A stretch of 64,000 nt of DNA from Streptomyces sp. SKN60 (GTDB taxonomy: Bacteria > Actinomycetota > Actinomycetes > Streptomycetales > Streptomycetaceae): assembly GCF_026236535.1 (NCBI RefSeq), contig NZ_JAHTMW010000025.1, positions 1 through 64,000 on the forward strand, in the 5' to 3' direction. The notes under the pieces were generated by a model that saw only the letters and a list, made by a program, of their open reading frames with translations, made no database searches and had not been told where the DNA came from. Positions 24,481-33,276 of the stretch are shown piece by piece. Every line of letters starts with the position of its first letter. Positions within the stretch are counted from its first letter, which is position 1. The position numbers were made by a program, and so were the translations under genes.

Positions 24481-26648
24481 GCCGTTGGCGGCGCCGGAAG
24501 GACCCGCGCGTCTCGGTCGGGGGCGATGTCGCGTACAGCGCGCTCGGCCCGTACAGCTCCGTCGTCGTCCAGCAGGCCCCCGCCCCGGACGCCCCGGCGG
24601 TCGAGTGGCCCGTCGAGGTCGGTTCCGTACCCGCGCTCGCCTCCGCCTTCCAGCCGCGCGCCGGACTGCGCGAACGCATCGACGCGGTACGGGCCGAGGG
24701 CGGTACGGCGGTGCTGACGCAGGTCCTGTCGGGCGGCGGCGGGGTCGGCAAGTCGCAGCTCGCCGCCGCGTACGCGGCCGGGGCCGTCGCCGACGGCACC
24801 GACCTGGTGGTGTGGGTGCCGGCCGGCGAGCTCCAGCAGGTCATCACGCTCTACGCGCGCGCCGCGCAGCGCATCGCCGCGCCCGGCGCGGCCGGTGAGG
24901 ACCCGGAGGCCGACGCCCGCGCGTTCCTCGCCTGGCTCGCCACCACCGACCGCCGCTGGCTCGTCGTCCTCGACGACATCGGCGACCCGGAGACCGTCGA
25001 CGGCTGGTGGCCGAGCAGCCGCACCGGTACGGGCTGGGTCCTCGCCACCACCCGCCTCCACGACGCCCGGCTCACCGGCGGGGGCCGCCGCCGGGTCTCC
25101 GTGGACGTGTACGAGCCCGCCGAGGCGGTCGCCTATCTGCGGGCCCGCCTCGCGGACGAACCCGCGCTCGCGGACGGCGCGGAGGAGGAGCTGGCCCGGG
25201 AGCTCGGCCACCTCCCGCTCGCGCTCGGGCACGCCGCCGCGTACATGCTCAACAGTGGCCTCGGCTGCGCCGCCTACCTCGACCTCTTCCGCCGCTCGTC
25301 CCTCGGCGACGCGCTGCCGCCGTCCGCCGACGCCGAGGGGTACGGGCGCGCGGTGGCCACCACCCTCCTGCTCTCCCTCGACGCGGCCGAGGCCGCCGAC
25401 CCGGCCGGCCTCGCCCGGCCGATCCTGCGGCTGGCCGCCCTCCTGGACCCGGCAGGGCATCCGGAGGCCCTGTGGGAGACGGAGGCGGTGCTCGACCACC
25501 TCGACCCGCTCGGCGACCACGAGCCCGAGGAGATCCGTGCGAGCCTGCGCGTCCTCCACCGGTACGCCCTGCTGGCCTGCGACAGCCGTGCGGGGACGGT
25601 CCGGATGCACGCCCTGACGGCCCGGGCGGTACGGGAGACGACCCCCGAGGAGGAGTTCGCCGGCCTGGCGGAGGCGGCGGCCGAGGCGCTGCAGTTCCTG
25701 TGGCCGGAGCCGGAGCGGCCGGACTGGGAGCTGGCCGCGGTCCTGCGCGCCAACACGGTCAGTCTCGCGGCGGCCGTGGGCCCGCTGGTGTGGGACGTGA
25801 TCGACTGCCGGCAGCTGGTGTTCACGGCCGGGTTCAGTCTGTTCAGGGAGGGGCGGCTCGGCGCCGCGACGGCCTACTGGGATGCGGTCGCCGACGCCTG
25901 CGCGGCCTTTCTGGGCGCCGAACACCCCGACACCCTGCAGGCCCTCGCGCGCCTCGCCGAAGCGTACTCGCGGACGGGTCGCGTCGCCGAGGCCATCGAG
26001 GTGGAGGAGGGCGTGCTGGCCGCCTGCGAGCGCGTGCTGGGGCCCGAGGACAACGACACCCTCGTCACCCGCGCCGATCTCGCCACCTCCTACGCGATCG
26101 CCGGACGGCTCCCGGAGGCCGTGGCCCTGATGGAGCAGGTCGTCGCCGACCGGGACCGGCTCTTCGGGCCCGGCGGCGCGGACACCGCCCAGGCGCGCGC
26201 CAATCTGGCGGCCTACCTCCAGGAGACGGGCCGGCTCTCCGAGGCCCTCGTCCTGGCCGAGCAGGCCCTCGTGGAGATGGAGGAGGCGGTGGGGCCGGAC
26301 CACCCCGCGCTCCTGGGCGTACGGAACAACCTGGCCGCCGCCTACCACAACGCCGGAAGGCCGGTCGAGGCCGTGGCGCTGAAGGAACGGGCGCTCGCGG
26401 ACGCCGAACGGCTGCTCGGCGCCGAGCACCACCAGACGTCCTTCCTGCGGGGCAACCTTGCCGTCAGCTACTGGGACCTGGGCCGCCGCGCGGAGGCCGT
26501 CGCCCTGCTCGGCCGGGCGGTCGCCGAGCTGCGGAGCGTCCTCGGCCCCTCCCACCCCGACGTCGTCGAGTACGCCGGGACCCTGGCGCTGATGCGCGAG
26601 GCGGCCCGCTCCTCCCGCCCCCTCTGGCGCCGTCTGCTGGGCCGCTGA
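24477..26648 (+). CDS. STAND NTPase (NB-ARC type) with TPR repeats
   Basis: This 723-residue signal-transduction NTPase has an N-terminal tag with VSVGGDVAYSALG (residues 12-24). The nucleotide-binding core is next: SGGGGVGKSQLA as Walker A at about 85-96 and WLVVLDDI as Walker B at 161-168. ELGHLPLALGHAAAYM, the GLPLA-type motif, lies near 245, then a winged-helix region. From about 470 to 700 it has kinesin-light-chain-like TPRs (AEHPDTLQALARLAEAY, NLAAAYHNAGRPVEAVALKE). Such proteins oligomerise when the TPR part senses a partner. In actinobacteria they serve in regulation or phage defence. No effector enzyme domain is fused here. Its partner is probably the membrane protein just upstream. 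Confidence 0.87.
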   Translation: MSRWRRRKDPRVSVGGDVAYSALGPYSSVVVQQAPAPDAPAVEWPVEVGSVPALASAFQPRAGLRERIDAVRAEGGTAVLTQVLSGGGGVGKSQLAAAYAAGAVADGTDLVVWVPAGELQQVITLYARAAQRIAAPGAAGEDPEADARAFLAWLATTDRRWLVVLDDIGDPETVDGWWPSSRTGTGWVLATTRLHDARLTGGGRRRVSVDVYEPAEAVAYLRARLADEPALADGAEEELARELGHLPLALGHAAAYMLNSGLGCAAYLDLFRRSSLGDALPPSADAEGYGRAVATTLLLSLDAAEAADPAGLARPILRLAALLDPAGHPEALWETEAVLDHLDPLGDHEPEEIRASLRVLHRYALLACDSRAGTVRMHALTARAVRETTPEEEFAGLAEAAAEALQFLWPEPERPDWELAAVLRANTVSLAAAVGPLVWDVIDCRQLVFTAGFSLFREGRLGAATAYWDAVADACAAFLGAEHPDTLQALARLAEAYSRTGRVAEAIEVEEGVLAACERVLGPEDNDTLVTRADLATSYAIAGRLPEAVALMEQVVADRDRLFGPGGADTAQARANLAAYLQETGRLSEALVLAEQALVEMEEAVGPDHPALLGVRNNLAAAYHNAGRPVEAVALKERALADAERLLGAEHHQTSFLRGNLAVSYWDLGRRAEAVALLGRAVAELRSVLGPSHPDVVEYAGTLALMREAARSSRPLWRRLLGR

Positions 26649-26773
26649 GCGCCCCACACGTCAGACTGGAACCGCTCCGTCCGCTCCTTGGCGTGCCTCA
26701 GTGCCCGCCCCGGCGCCCGTAAGGGGCCCATCGCCGCCGGTAAGGGGTCGAGTGCTCGCGGACCGATGACAAA

Positions 26774-26786
26774 GTCACCTAGTGAC
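26774..26786. promoter_or_regulatory. GTCAC-N3-GTGAC palindrome before hutH
   Basis: GTCAC and GTGAC are perfect five-base arms around CTA, 32 bases before the hutH start. The position overlaps the likely promoter, so this may be an operator for control of histidine use. The binding protein is unknown. Confidence 0.45.
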
Positions 26787-26817
26787 AGGTCGCTCTTCAA
26801 TCCGTAAGGTTCTGAAT

Positions 26818-28365
26818 ATGGATATGCAGACTGTCGTCCTTGGGACGTCCGGCACCACCCCGCAGGACGTCATCGACGTCGCCCGCCACGGCGCGCGCGT
26901 CGAGCTGTCATCCGACGCCGTCCAGGCGCTCGCTGCCGCCCGCGCCACCGTGGACGCGCTCGCCGCCAAGCCCGAGCCGGTGTACGGCGTCTCCACCGGC
27001 TTCGGCGCGCTCGCCACCCGCCACATCGGGCATGACCTGCGCACCCAGCTGCAGCGCAACATCGTCCGCTCGCACGCCGCCGGCATGGGCCCGCGGGTCG
27101 AGCGCGAGGTCGTCCGGGCGCTGATGTTCCTGCGGCTCAAGACCGTCGCCTCCGGCTACACCGGCGTCCGCCCCGAGGTCGCCCAGACCATGGCCGACGT
27201 GCTCAACGCCGGCATCACCCCGGTCGTCCACGAGTACGGCTCCCTCGGCTGCTCCGGCGACCTCGCGCCGCTCTCCCACTGCGCGCTCGCGCTCATGGGC
27301 GAGGGTGACGCCGAGGGCCCCGACGGCGAGGTGAAGCCGGCCGGCGAGCTGCTCGCCGCCGCCGGCATCGAGCCCGTCGAGCTCCGCGAGAAGGAGGGCC
27401 TCGCCCTCCTCAACGGCACCGACGGCATGCTCGGCATGCTGATCATGGCCCTCGCCGACCTCGACAACCTCTACAAGTCGGCCGACGTCACCGCCGCCCT
27501 CTCCCTGGAGGCGCTGCTCGGCACCGAGAAGGTCCTCGAGCCCGAGCTGCACACCGTCCGCCCGCACCCCGGCCAGGGCGACTCCGCCGCCAACATGCTC
27601 GCCGTCCTCAAGGGCTCCGAGCTCACCGGCCACTACCAGAGCGGCGAGGCCCCCCGGGTCCAGGACGCCTACTCGGTGCGCTGCGCCCCGCAGGTCGCCG
27701 GCGCCGGCCGCGACACCATGGCGCACGCCCGCCTGGTCGCCGAGCGCGAGCTCGCCGCCTCCGTCGACAACCCGATCGTGCTGCCCAGCGGCGAGGTCCG
27801 CTCCAACGGCAACTTCCACGGCGCCCCCGTCGCGTACGTCCTCGACTTCCTCGCCATCGCCGCCGCCGACCTCGGCTCCATCGCCGAGCGCCGCACCGAC
27901 CGGCTGCTCGACAAGAACCGCTCGCACGGCCTGCCGCCCTTCCTCGCCGACGACGCCGGGGTGGACTCGGGCCTGATGATCGCCCAGTACACGCAGGCCG
28001 CCCTGGTCAGCGAGATGAAGCGGCTCGCCGTCCCGGCCTCCGCCGACTCCATCCCGTCCTCGGCGATGCAGGAGGACCACGTCTCCATGGGCTGGTCCGC
28101 CGCCCGCAAGCTGCGCACCGCCATCGACAACCTCACCCGGATCATCGCCGTCGAGCTCTACGCCGCCACCCGCGGCATCGAGCTGCGCCACGGCCTGAGC
28201 CCGGCCCCGGCCTCCGCCGCCGCCATCGAGGCGCTGCGCGCCGCCGGTGTCGCCGGCCCCGGGCCGGATCGTTTCCTCGCCCCCGACCTGGCCGCCGCCG
28301 ACGCCTTCGTACGGGCCGGCCGCCTGGTCGCCGCCGTGGAGCCGGTCACCGGCCCTCTGGCGTAA
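26818..28365 (+). CDS. hutH: Histidine ammonia-lyase
   Basis: This 515-residue enzyme removes ammonia from histidine to give urocanate, the first step of histidine degradation. The cyclising tripeptide that forms the MIO cofactor is Cys-Ser-Gly in GSLGCSGDLAPLSH (about residues 140-153). Cys in place of Ala is, as I recall, usual in Streptomyces. YGVSTGFGALA near 55, the EREVVRALMFLRL helix, VQDAYSVRC near 280 and the EDHVSMG region near 420 are other family marks. ATG at 26818 is used (26824 is possible). The rest of the hut pathway is not adjacent. A palindrome upstream and a hairpin downstream suggest a single-gene transcript. Confidence 0.95.
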   Translation: MDMQTVVLGTSGTTPQDVIDVARHGARVELSSDAVQALAAARATVDALAAKPEPVYGVSTGFGALATRHIGHDLRTQLQRNIVRSHAAGMGPRVEREVVRALMFLRLKTVASGYTGVRPEVAQTMADVLNAGITPVVHEYGSLGCSGDLAPLSHCALALMGEGDAEGPDGEVKPAGELLAAAGIEPVELREKEGLALLNGTDGMLGMLIMALADLDNLYKSADVTAALSLEALLGTEKVLEPELHTVRPHPGQGDSAANMLAVLKGSELTGHYQSGEAPRVQDAYSVRCAPQVAGAGRDTMAHARLVAERELAASVDNPIVLPSGEVRSNGNFHGAPVAYVLDFLAIAAADLGSIAERRTDRLLDKNRSHGLPPFLADDAGVDSGLMIAQYTQAALVSEMKRLAVPASADSIPSSAMQEDHVSMGWSAARKLRTAIDNLTRIIAVELYAATRGIELRHGLSPAPASAAAIEALRAAGVAGPGPDRFLAPDLAAADAFVRAGRLVAAVEPVTGPLA

Positions 28366-28378
28366 CGCGGAAGACCGC

Positions 28379-28414
28379 GGAAGGGCCGCTCCCGAGTCCG
28401 GGGGCGGCCCTTCC
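28379..28414. terminator. Terminator after hutH
   Basis: GGAAGGGCCGC pairs with GCGGCCCTTCC 13 bases after the hutH stop. The loop itself contains CCCG and CGGG, which can extend the stem. It also serves the convergent surface protein gene. Confidence 0.87.
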
Positions 28415-28436
28415 GTATGTCAAGGGGCTCACGGCC

Positions 28437-28721
28437 TCAGGAGGCCCGGCCGCCCCGCCGCATCGCCAGCGTCACGAAACCGGCCCCCACGCCCAGGAAC
28501 AGCGACCCGCCCAGCAGGTACGGAGTGGTGTTCGGGCCGCCCGTCTCGGCGAGCCGCGTGCCGGCCCCGACCACGCCCTCGTCCTCCGCCGAGGCGGACT
28601 GCGTGGTGGCGCCGTCTCTGCTCTGCTCCCCGGTGGCGTTCGCGTTCGGCACGAACCACAGCGCGCAGAGCAGTGTCCCGGCGGCGGTGGCGGTGAGCAG
28701 CGGGCGTCGAGCGACGGACAC
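28437..28721 (-). CDS. Small LAETG-anchored surface protein
   Basis: This 94-residue protein has a signal peptide (about 1-30: RRPLLTATAAGTLLCALWF, ending ANA). A mature part of about 30 residues follows, rich in Ser, Ala and Asp. It ends in a sorting signal: LAETG at about 59-63, a hydrophobic stretch (YLLGGSLFLGVGAGFVTLAM) and RRGGR at the end. LAxTG is the target of class E sortases in Streptomyces, which also anchor long chaplins. The anchored peptide would be only about 30 residues, with no recognised domain. Translation starts at GTG. It is divergent from the next gene. Confidence 0.75.
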   Translation of the reverse strand: MSVARRPLLTATAAGTLLCALWFVPNANATGEQSRDGATTQSASAEDEGVVGAGTRLAETGGPNTTPYLLGGSLFLGVGAGFVTLAMRRGGRAS

Positions 28722-28830
28722 GGGTATTCGATCCCCCTTGCGGAAACCGCGAATTGGTAGGTGCGCTGATGGTATTGAACACAGCGGGTCGCGGGAAACC
28801 CGAGACCCTCCCGCGCTTTACGCTCCGCCC

Positions 28831-29184
28831 ATGAGTACTTCCGAGACATCACGTTATGTACGGCTTCGGGTCGATCTCGTCCTGGAGATCGAAGGACCCG
28901 CCGAGGTCACCGATGCCGCGCTGGCCCGGATCGACGCCGACACCTCCATGCCGGAGGAGGAGCGGACCCACGCCCGCGCCGCCGTCGCCGAGGACAGCGC
29001 GGAGGCCCTCGCGTATCTCGTCGAGCCCTTCGACGTGGTCGCCGGCGTGCCCGGCGTCGACCTGGTCCAGGCCTCCTGGAGCACCGAGGAGGTCGACTAC
29101 GACCCCGATGCGGAGGAGTGGGACCTCGACGACGAAGATGAGGGGTGGGAAGACGACGACGAACCGGCGCGCGCCGGCGACTGA
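28831..29184 (+). CDS. Hypothetical acidic protein
   Basis: This 117-residue protein starts MSTSETSRYVRLRVDLVLEI and ends in a strongly acidic tail (EVDYDPDAEEWDLDDEDEGW). It has no signal peptide, membrane helix or cysteine. The first 80 residues look like a compact alpha-beta domain. I do not recognise a family beyond a conserved streptomycete hypothetical. It lies between the LAETG protein and the L,D-transpeptidase gene and has no strong ribosome site in the usual place. Confidence 0.65.
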   Translation: MSTSETSRYVRLRVDLVLEIEGPAEVTDAALARIDADTSMPEEERTHARAAVAEDSAEALAYLVEPFDVVAGVPGVDLVQASWSTEEVDYDPDAEEWDLDDEDEGWEDDDEPARAGD

Positions 29185-29321
29185 CCGGCACCAGGGCCGC
29201 CCCTGAGGGCCCCAGGATGCCGGCGGCCCGGCGTCCCGGGGCCTTTTTCGCGTCCACGCACTCTTTTCCGGCCCTTTGCCGGGGTAGGGGAGCAGGTCGG
29301 GAACCGAACGCTCCGCCGGGA

Positions 29322-29352
29322 CGTGTGGATCAGTGGGCGTGTGGATCAGTGG
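29322..29352. repeat. 16-base tandem repeat, two copies
   Basis: CGTGTGGATCAGTGG occurs twice with a period of 16 bases, about 100 bases before the L,D-transpeptidase start. It may be a recent duplication or a regulatory element. Confidence 0.6.
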
Positions 29353-29449
29353 TGTTCCCCACATACCCGCCGGTTACGGAACCGGACGGGTTCTCATGGG
29401 TGTTTCAGTGGGAAATGGCAGGTAGTCGGCGACGATGGAGAAGCGTGTG

Positions 29450-30706
29450 ATGACGGACGGCAAGCGCCGTAAGAGCCTGGCCGCCGCGGCCGCGGTGCTC
29501 GGCGGCGTGCTGGTGCTCTCGGCGTGCAGCGACAGCGACAAGGGCGGCAGCGCCGCCGACGCCTCGCAGAGCGCCCAGTCGCAGGCCCAGGTCGACGAGG
29601 CCGCCGCGCAGAAGACCTCCAAGGCGCAGATCACCATCACGCCCAAGAACGGTGCGCAGAACGCGTCGATCAACGACGACGCCAAGGTCGCCGTCACCGC
29701 CGGCAAGCTCACCGAGGTCACCATGACCTCGGCCGAGGGCAAGACCGTCGAGGGGCAGATATCGGCCGACGGGCTGAGCTGGAAGCCCACCGGCCAGCTG
29801 GAGCGCGGCACGGTCTACAAGATCGCCGCCACCGCCAAGGACGCCGACGGCCTGGAGGCCCACGAGAACGCCTCCTTCACCACCGTCACCAAGGCCAACA
29901 GCTTCATCGGCAACTTCACGCCGGAGGACGGCTCGACGGTCGGCGTCGGAATGCCCGTCTCGATCAACTTCAACAAGGCGATCACCGACAAGAAGGCCGT
30001 GCAGGGCGGGATCACCGTCAGCTCCAGCTCCGGCCAGGAGGTCGTCGGCCACTGGTTCAACTCGACGCGGCTCGACTTCCGCCCCGAGAACTACTGGACC
30101 GAGGGCTCCACGGTCACCCTGAAGCTCGACCTCGACGGCGTCGAGGGTGCCAACGGCGTCTTCGGCGTCCAGCAGAAGACCGTCACCTTCAAGATCGGGC
30201 GCAACCAGGTCTCCACGGTCGACGTGAAGACCAAGACGATGACCGTCACCCAGGACGGCCGCACGATCAAGACCATCCCGATCTCCGCCGGCTCCCCGGA
30301 GAACACCACCTACAACGGTCAGATGGTGATCTCCGAGAAGTTCAAGGAGACCCGGATGAACGGCGCCACCGTCGGCTTCACGGACGACGACGGCAAGGGC
30401 GAGTACGACATCAAGGACGTGCCGCACGCCATGCGCCTGTCCACCTCCGGCACCTTCATCCACGGCAACTACTGGGGTGCCCGCTCCATCTTCGGCAGCG
30501 TCAACACCAGCCACGGCTGCGTGGGCCTCGCCGACGTCAAGGGCGCCGGCGACCCGAACCAGCAGGCCGCCTGGCTGTTCAACAACTCGATCGTCGGCGA
30601 CGTCGTCATCGTCAAGAACTCCGCCGACAAGACGATCGCGCCCGACAACGGCCTCAACGGCTGGAACATGAACTGGTCGGCGTGGAAGGCCGGTTCCGCG
30701 GTCTGA
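29450..30706 (+). CDS. L,D-transpeptidase lipoprotein
   Basis: This 418-residue cell-wall enzyme makes 3-3 crosslinks in peptidoglycan outside the membrane. It begins with a lipoprotein signal ending in the lipobox LSAC (Cys near residue 25). Two Ig-like domains follow (about 65-270; ITPKNGAQNASIN, then NFTPEDGSTVGVGMPVSINF). The YkuD catalytic domain (about 275-400) carries HGNYWG and, downstream, SHGCVGL with the nucleophilic cysteine. This matches mycobacterial LdtMt2-type architecture. The second ATG (29450) is preferred because GGAG lies nine bases upstream; 29435 is an alternative. It ends at a strong hairpin. Confidence 0.92.
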   Translation: MTDGKRRKSLAAAAAVLGGVLVLSACSDSDKGGSAADASQSAQSQAQVDEAAAQKTSKAQITITPKNGAQNASINDDAKVAVTAGKLTEVTMTSAEGKTVEGQISADGLSWKPTGQLERGTVYKIAATAKDADGLEAHENASFTTVTKANSFIGNFTPEDGSTVGVGMPVSINFNKAITDKKAVQGGITVSSSSGQEVVGHWFNSTRLDFRPENYWTEGSTVTLKLDLDGVEGANGVFGVQQKTVTFKIGRNQVSTVDVKTKTMTVTQDGRTIKTIPISAGSPENTTYNGQMVISEKFKETRMNGATVGFTDDDGKGEYDIKDVPHAMRLSTSGTFIHGNYWGARSIFGSVNTSHGCVGLADVKGAGDPNQQAAWLFNNSIVGDVVIVKNSADKTIAPDNGLNGWNMNWSAWKAGSAV

Positions 30707-30745
30707 TGCGTACGGCGGTCTGATCCGCCGTACGGCACGCGAAAG

Positions 30746-30780
30746 GCGGCCCCCTCGTCTCCCGGAGACGAGGGGGCCGC
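30746..30780. terminator. Bidirectional terminator
   Basis: GCGGCCCCCTCGTCTCC and GGAGACGAGGGGGCCGC are perfect 17-base arms with a single-base gap, placed between two convergent genes. It should stop transcription from both sides. Confidence 0.92.
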
Positions 30781-30795
30781 TTCGTGTCCGTGCCG

Positions 30796-31662
30796 CTACT
30801 TCGGTACGTCCACGGGCTCGTCCACACCCCACTGCGCGAGCAGCCGCAGCGCGTCCGCGGACGGCGAGCCCGGCTCCGCGTGGTAGGTCACCAGCATCAG
30901 GTCCGGGTCGTCGCCCGAGATCTTCAGCGACTCGTACGCCAGCGTCATCTCGCCCACCAGCGGGTGCCGCAGCCGCTTCGTGCCGTGCCCCTTGTCGGTC
31001 ACCGTGTGCGCCGCCCACAGGGAGCGGAACTCCTCGCTGCGCACCGACAGTTCGCCCACCAGGGACAGCAGCTCCTGATCGTCCGGGTTCATCCCGGCGT
31101 ACAGCCGCAGCACGCTCACGACCTCGGTCGCCTTGCACTCCCAGTCGACGTACAGATCACGCGCGTTCGGATCGAGGAAGACCATCCGGGCCATGTTCCG
31201 CTCGCGCGGCTCCCAGGCGGCGAAGTCGCCCATCAGCGCCCGCGCCATCCGGTTCCAGGCCAGGATGTCGCCCCGCCGCCCCAGCACGAAGGCCGGGATG
31301 GCCTCCATGGAGTCGAGGAGGTGCAGAAGGCCCGGGCGCACCTTCTGCGGGCGGTTGGCCGCCGCCCGCTGCCGCTTCTTCATGGTCGGCTTCGCCAGGT
31401 GCGTCAGATGCGCCCGCTCGGTGTCGCTGAGCCGCAGCGCCCGCGCGATCGAGTCCAGGACCTCCATGGACACGTTCTTGCCGTTGCCCTGCTCAAGGCG
31501 GGTGTAGTACGCCACGGAGACCCCGGCCAGCTGCGCCAGCTCCTCCCGGCGCAGGCCCGGCACCCGGCGGTGCCGGCCGAACTCCGGCAGCCCGACGTCC
31601 TGCGGCTTCAGCCGGGCGCGGCGGGTGCGGAGGAATTCGCTGAGTTCGGAGCTGAGGTCCAT
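30796..31662 (-). CDS. XRE-type regulator with MmyB-like ligand domain
   Basis: This 288-residue protein starts with a Cro/C1-type helix-turn-helix (about 10-85). It contains RRHRRVPGLRREELAQLAG and VSVAYYTRLEQGN, signatures of a large actinobacterial family. The C-terminal PAS-like MmyB domain (about 105-280; ILAWNRMARALMGDF, then MVFLDPNARDLYVDWE) is thought to bind a small molecule or fatty acid. It is divergent from the alcohol dehydrogenase gene with 129 bases between. By analogy with many such pairs, it probably controls that gene. Confidence 0.9.
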   Translation of the reverse strand: MDLSSELSEFLRTRRARLKPQDVGLPEFGRHRRVPGLRREELAQLAGVSVAYYTRLEQGNGKNVSMEVLDSIARALRLSDTERAHLTHLAKPTMKKRQRAAANRPQKVRPGLLHLLDSMEAIPAFVLGRRGDILAWNRMARALMGDFAAWEPRERNMARMVFLDPNARDLYVDWECKATEVVSVLRLYAGMNPDDQELLSLVGELSVRSEEFRSLWAAHTVTDKGHGTKRLRHPLVGEMTLAYESLKISGDDPDLMLVTYHAEPGSPSADALRLLAQWGVDEPVDVPK

Positions 31663-31791
31663 ACCTCCCCAGTATTCCCGTTCGCGGCCGGCACCGGACG
31701 GACGTTCCTGACCCTGCCAGTGGTAGGCACGCCGGTCGTAGGCAGAACAGTGGTCTGGGTGAGACCGGAAACCTTCGGCAGTCTCGCTGCC

Positions 31792-32835
31792 ATGACCACC
31801 CACGTTTCCGCCATCGCCGCCCCCGCCCCCGACGCCCCGCTCGCGCGCACCACCGTGCCGCGCCGCGCCGTCGGCGAGCACGACGTGCTCATCGAGATCA
31901 AGTTCGCGGGCATCTGCCACTCCGACATCCACCAGGCCCACAACGGCTGGGGAGAGGGCATCTTCCCGATGGTGCCGGGCCACGAGATCGCCGGCATCGT
32001 CACCGAGGTCGGCCCCGGCGTGACCAAGCACGCCGTCGGCGACCGGGTGGGCGTCGGCTGCTTCGTCGACTCCTGCCGCGAGTGCGAGTACTGCGAGCAG
32101 GGCCTGGAGCAGTACTGCGTCACGGGCGGCACCGGCACGTACAACAGCATCGACAAGTACGGCGAGCCGACCTACGGCGGCTACTCCACCCACATCGTCG
32201 TCGACGAGAACTACACCCTGCGGATCCCCGAGGGCATCCCGCTGGACGCCGCCGCGCCGCTGCTGTGCGCCGGCGTGACCCTCTACTCGCCGCTCGCCCA
32301 CTGGCAGGCCGGCCCCGGCAAGAAGGTCGCCATCGTCGGCCTCGGCGGCCTCGGCCACATGGGCGTCAAGATCGCCCACGCGCTCGGCGCCGAGGTGACC
32401 GTGCTCAGCCAGTCGCTGAAGAAGCAGGAGGACGCCCTCAAGCTGGGCGCCGACCACTACTACGCGACCAGCGACCCGGAGACCTTCACGGCCCTGCGCG
32501 GCAGCTTCGACCTGGTGATCTCCACGGTCTCCGCGCCGCTCGACTTCGACGCCTACCTGAGCCTCGTCAAGACCGACGGCGCCCTGGTCAACGTCGGCGC
32601 CCCGGAGGAGCCGGTCAAGGTCGGCCTCTTCTCCCTCATCGGCGGCCGCAAGACGCTGGCCGGCTCGATGATCGGCGGCATCAAGGAGACCCAGGAGATG
32701 CTGGACTTCTGCGCGGCGCACGGCCTGGGCGCCGAGATCGAGCTGATCACCGCGGACCAGGTCAACGAGGCGTACGCGCGGGTGGAGGCGTCCGACGTGC
32801 GCTACCGCTTCGTGATCGACGCGTCGACGATCTGA
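31792..32835 (+). CDS. Zinc-dependent alcohol dehydrogenase
   Basis: This 347-residue medium-chain dehydrogenase resembles cinnamyl-alcohol or YahK-type aldehyde reductases. Catalytic zinc ligands are Cys in GICHSDIHQAHN near residue 40 and His-Glu in PGHEIAG near 63. Structural zinc is held by four cysteines in CRECEYCEQGLEQYC near 97-111. VGLGGLGHMGVK near 182 binds NAD(P)H. NADP preference is typical of the subfamily but the deciding residues were not checked. It interconverts an alcohol and an aldehyde; the physiological substrate is unknown. Divergent from an MmyB-type regulator. Confidence 0.92.
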   Translation: MTTHVSAIAAPAPDAPLARTTVPRRAVGEHDVLIEIKFAGICHSDIHQAHNGWGEGIFPMVPGHEIAGIVTEVGPGVTKHAVGDRVGVGCFVDSCRECEYCEQGLEQYCVTGGTGTYNSIDKYGEPTYGGYSTHIVVDENYTLRIPEGIPLDAAAPLLCAGVTLYSPLAHWQAGPGKKVAIVGLGGLGHMGVKIAHALGAEVTVLSQSLKKQEDALKLGADHYYATSDPETFTALRGSFDLVISTVSAPLDFDAYLSLVKTDGALVNVGAPEEPVKVGLFSLIGGRKTLAGSMIGGIKETQEMLDFCAAHGLGAEIELITADQVNEAYARVEASDVRYRFVIDASTI

Positions 32836-32914
32836 GCCTGCCGCCGTCCGGTGTCGCCGGGGCATGACCTGCGGGGTAATCGACCCGTACGGCATGCCCC
32901 GGCACGCTGTTCCC

Positions 32915-33265
32915 ATGACCGCATACGCCATCGGAAACCTGCACCCGAAGCCCGTCCTCGACGAGGAGGTCTTCGCCTACATGGAGCGCATCCAGGACAC
33001 CCTGGACCCCTTCGGCGGGCGCTTCCTCGTCCACGGCGCGCCCGAGCGCGAGGTGCGTGAGGGCAGCTGGCCCGGCGCCGTCGTGATCATCGGCTTCCCG
33101 ACGTACGAGGACGCCCGCGGCTGGTACGACTCCGCCGCCTACCAGGAGCTGATCCCGCTGCGCACCCGCCACATGAACGGCGACGTGCTGCTGATCGAGG
33201 GCGTGCCCGAGGGGTACGCGGCCGCCGCCACCGGCGCCCGGCTGCGCGCCGCCGCCCGGTCCTGA
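32915..33265 (+). CDS. DUF1330 domain protein
   Basis: This 116-residue protein has the DUF1330 pattern, a ferredoxin-like fold of about 95 residues: AYAIGNLHPKPVLDEEVFAY, GGRFLVHGAPEREVREG, then VVIIGFPTYEDARGWYDSAAYQ. The family fold is that of dimeric alpha-beta barrels, with no agreed enzyme activity. Translation starts at the ATG of MTAYAIG. It is tail to tail with an ECF41 sigma factor gene, only 11 bases between stops. Confidence 0.85.
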   Translation: MTAYAIGNLHPKPVLDEEVFAYMERIQDTLDPFGGRFLVHGAPEREVREGSWPGAVVIIGFPTYEDARGWYDSAAYQELIPLRTRHMNGDVLLIEGVPEGYAAAATGARLRAAARS

Positions 33266-33276
33266 GGGCTCCGGGC

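Noticed and set aside
26908..28191. Long leftward open frame across hutH
   Set aside because: Antisense shadow with alanine/glycine/valine-rich nonsense and no family resemblance. The same applies to long frames opposite pccB, accA2, ABC, kinase and DUF255 genes.
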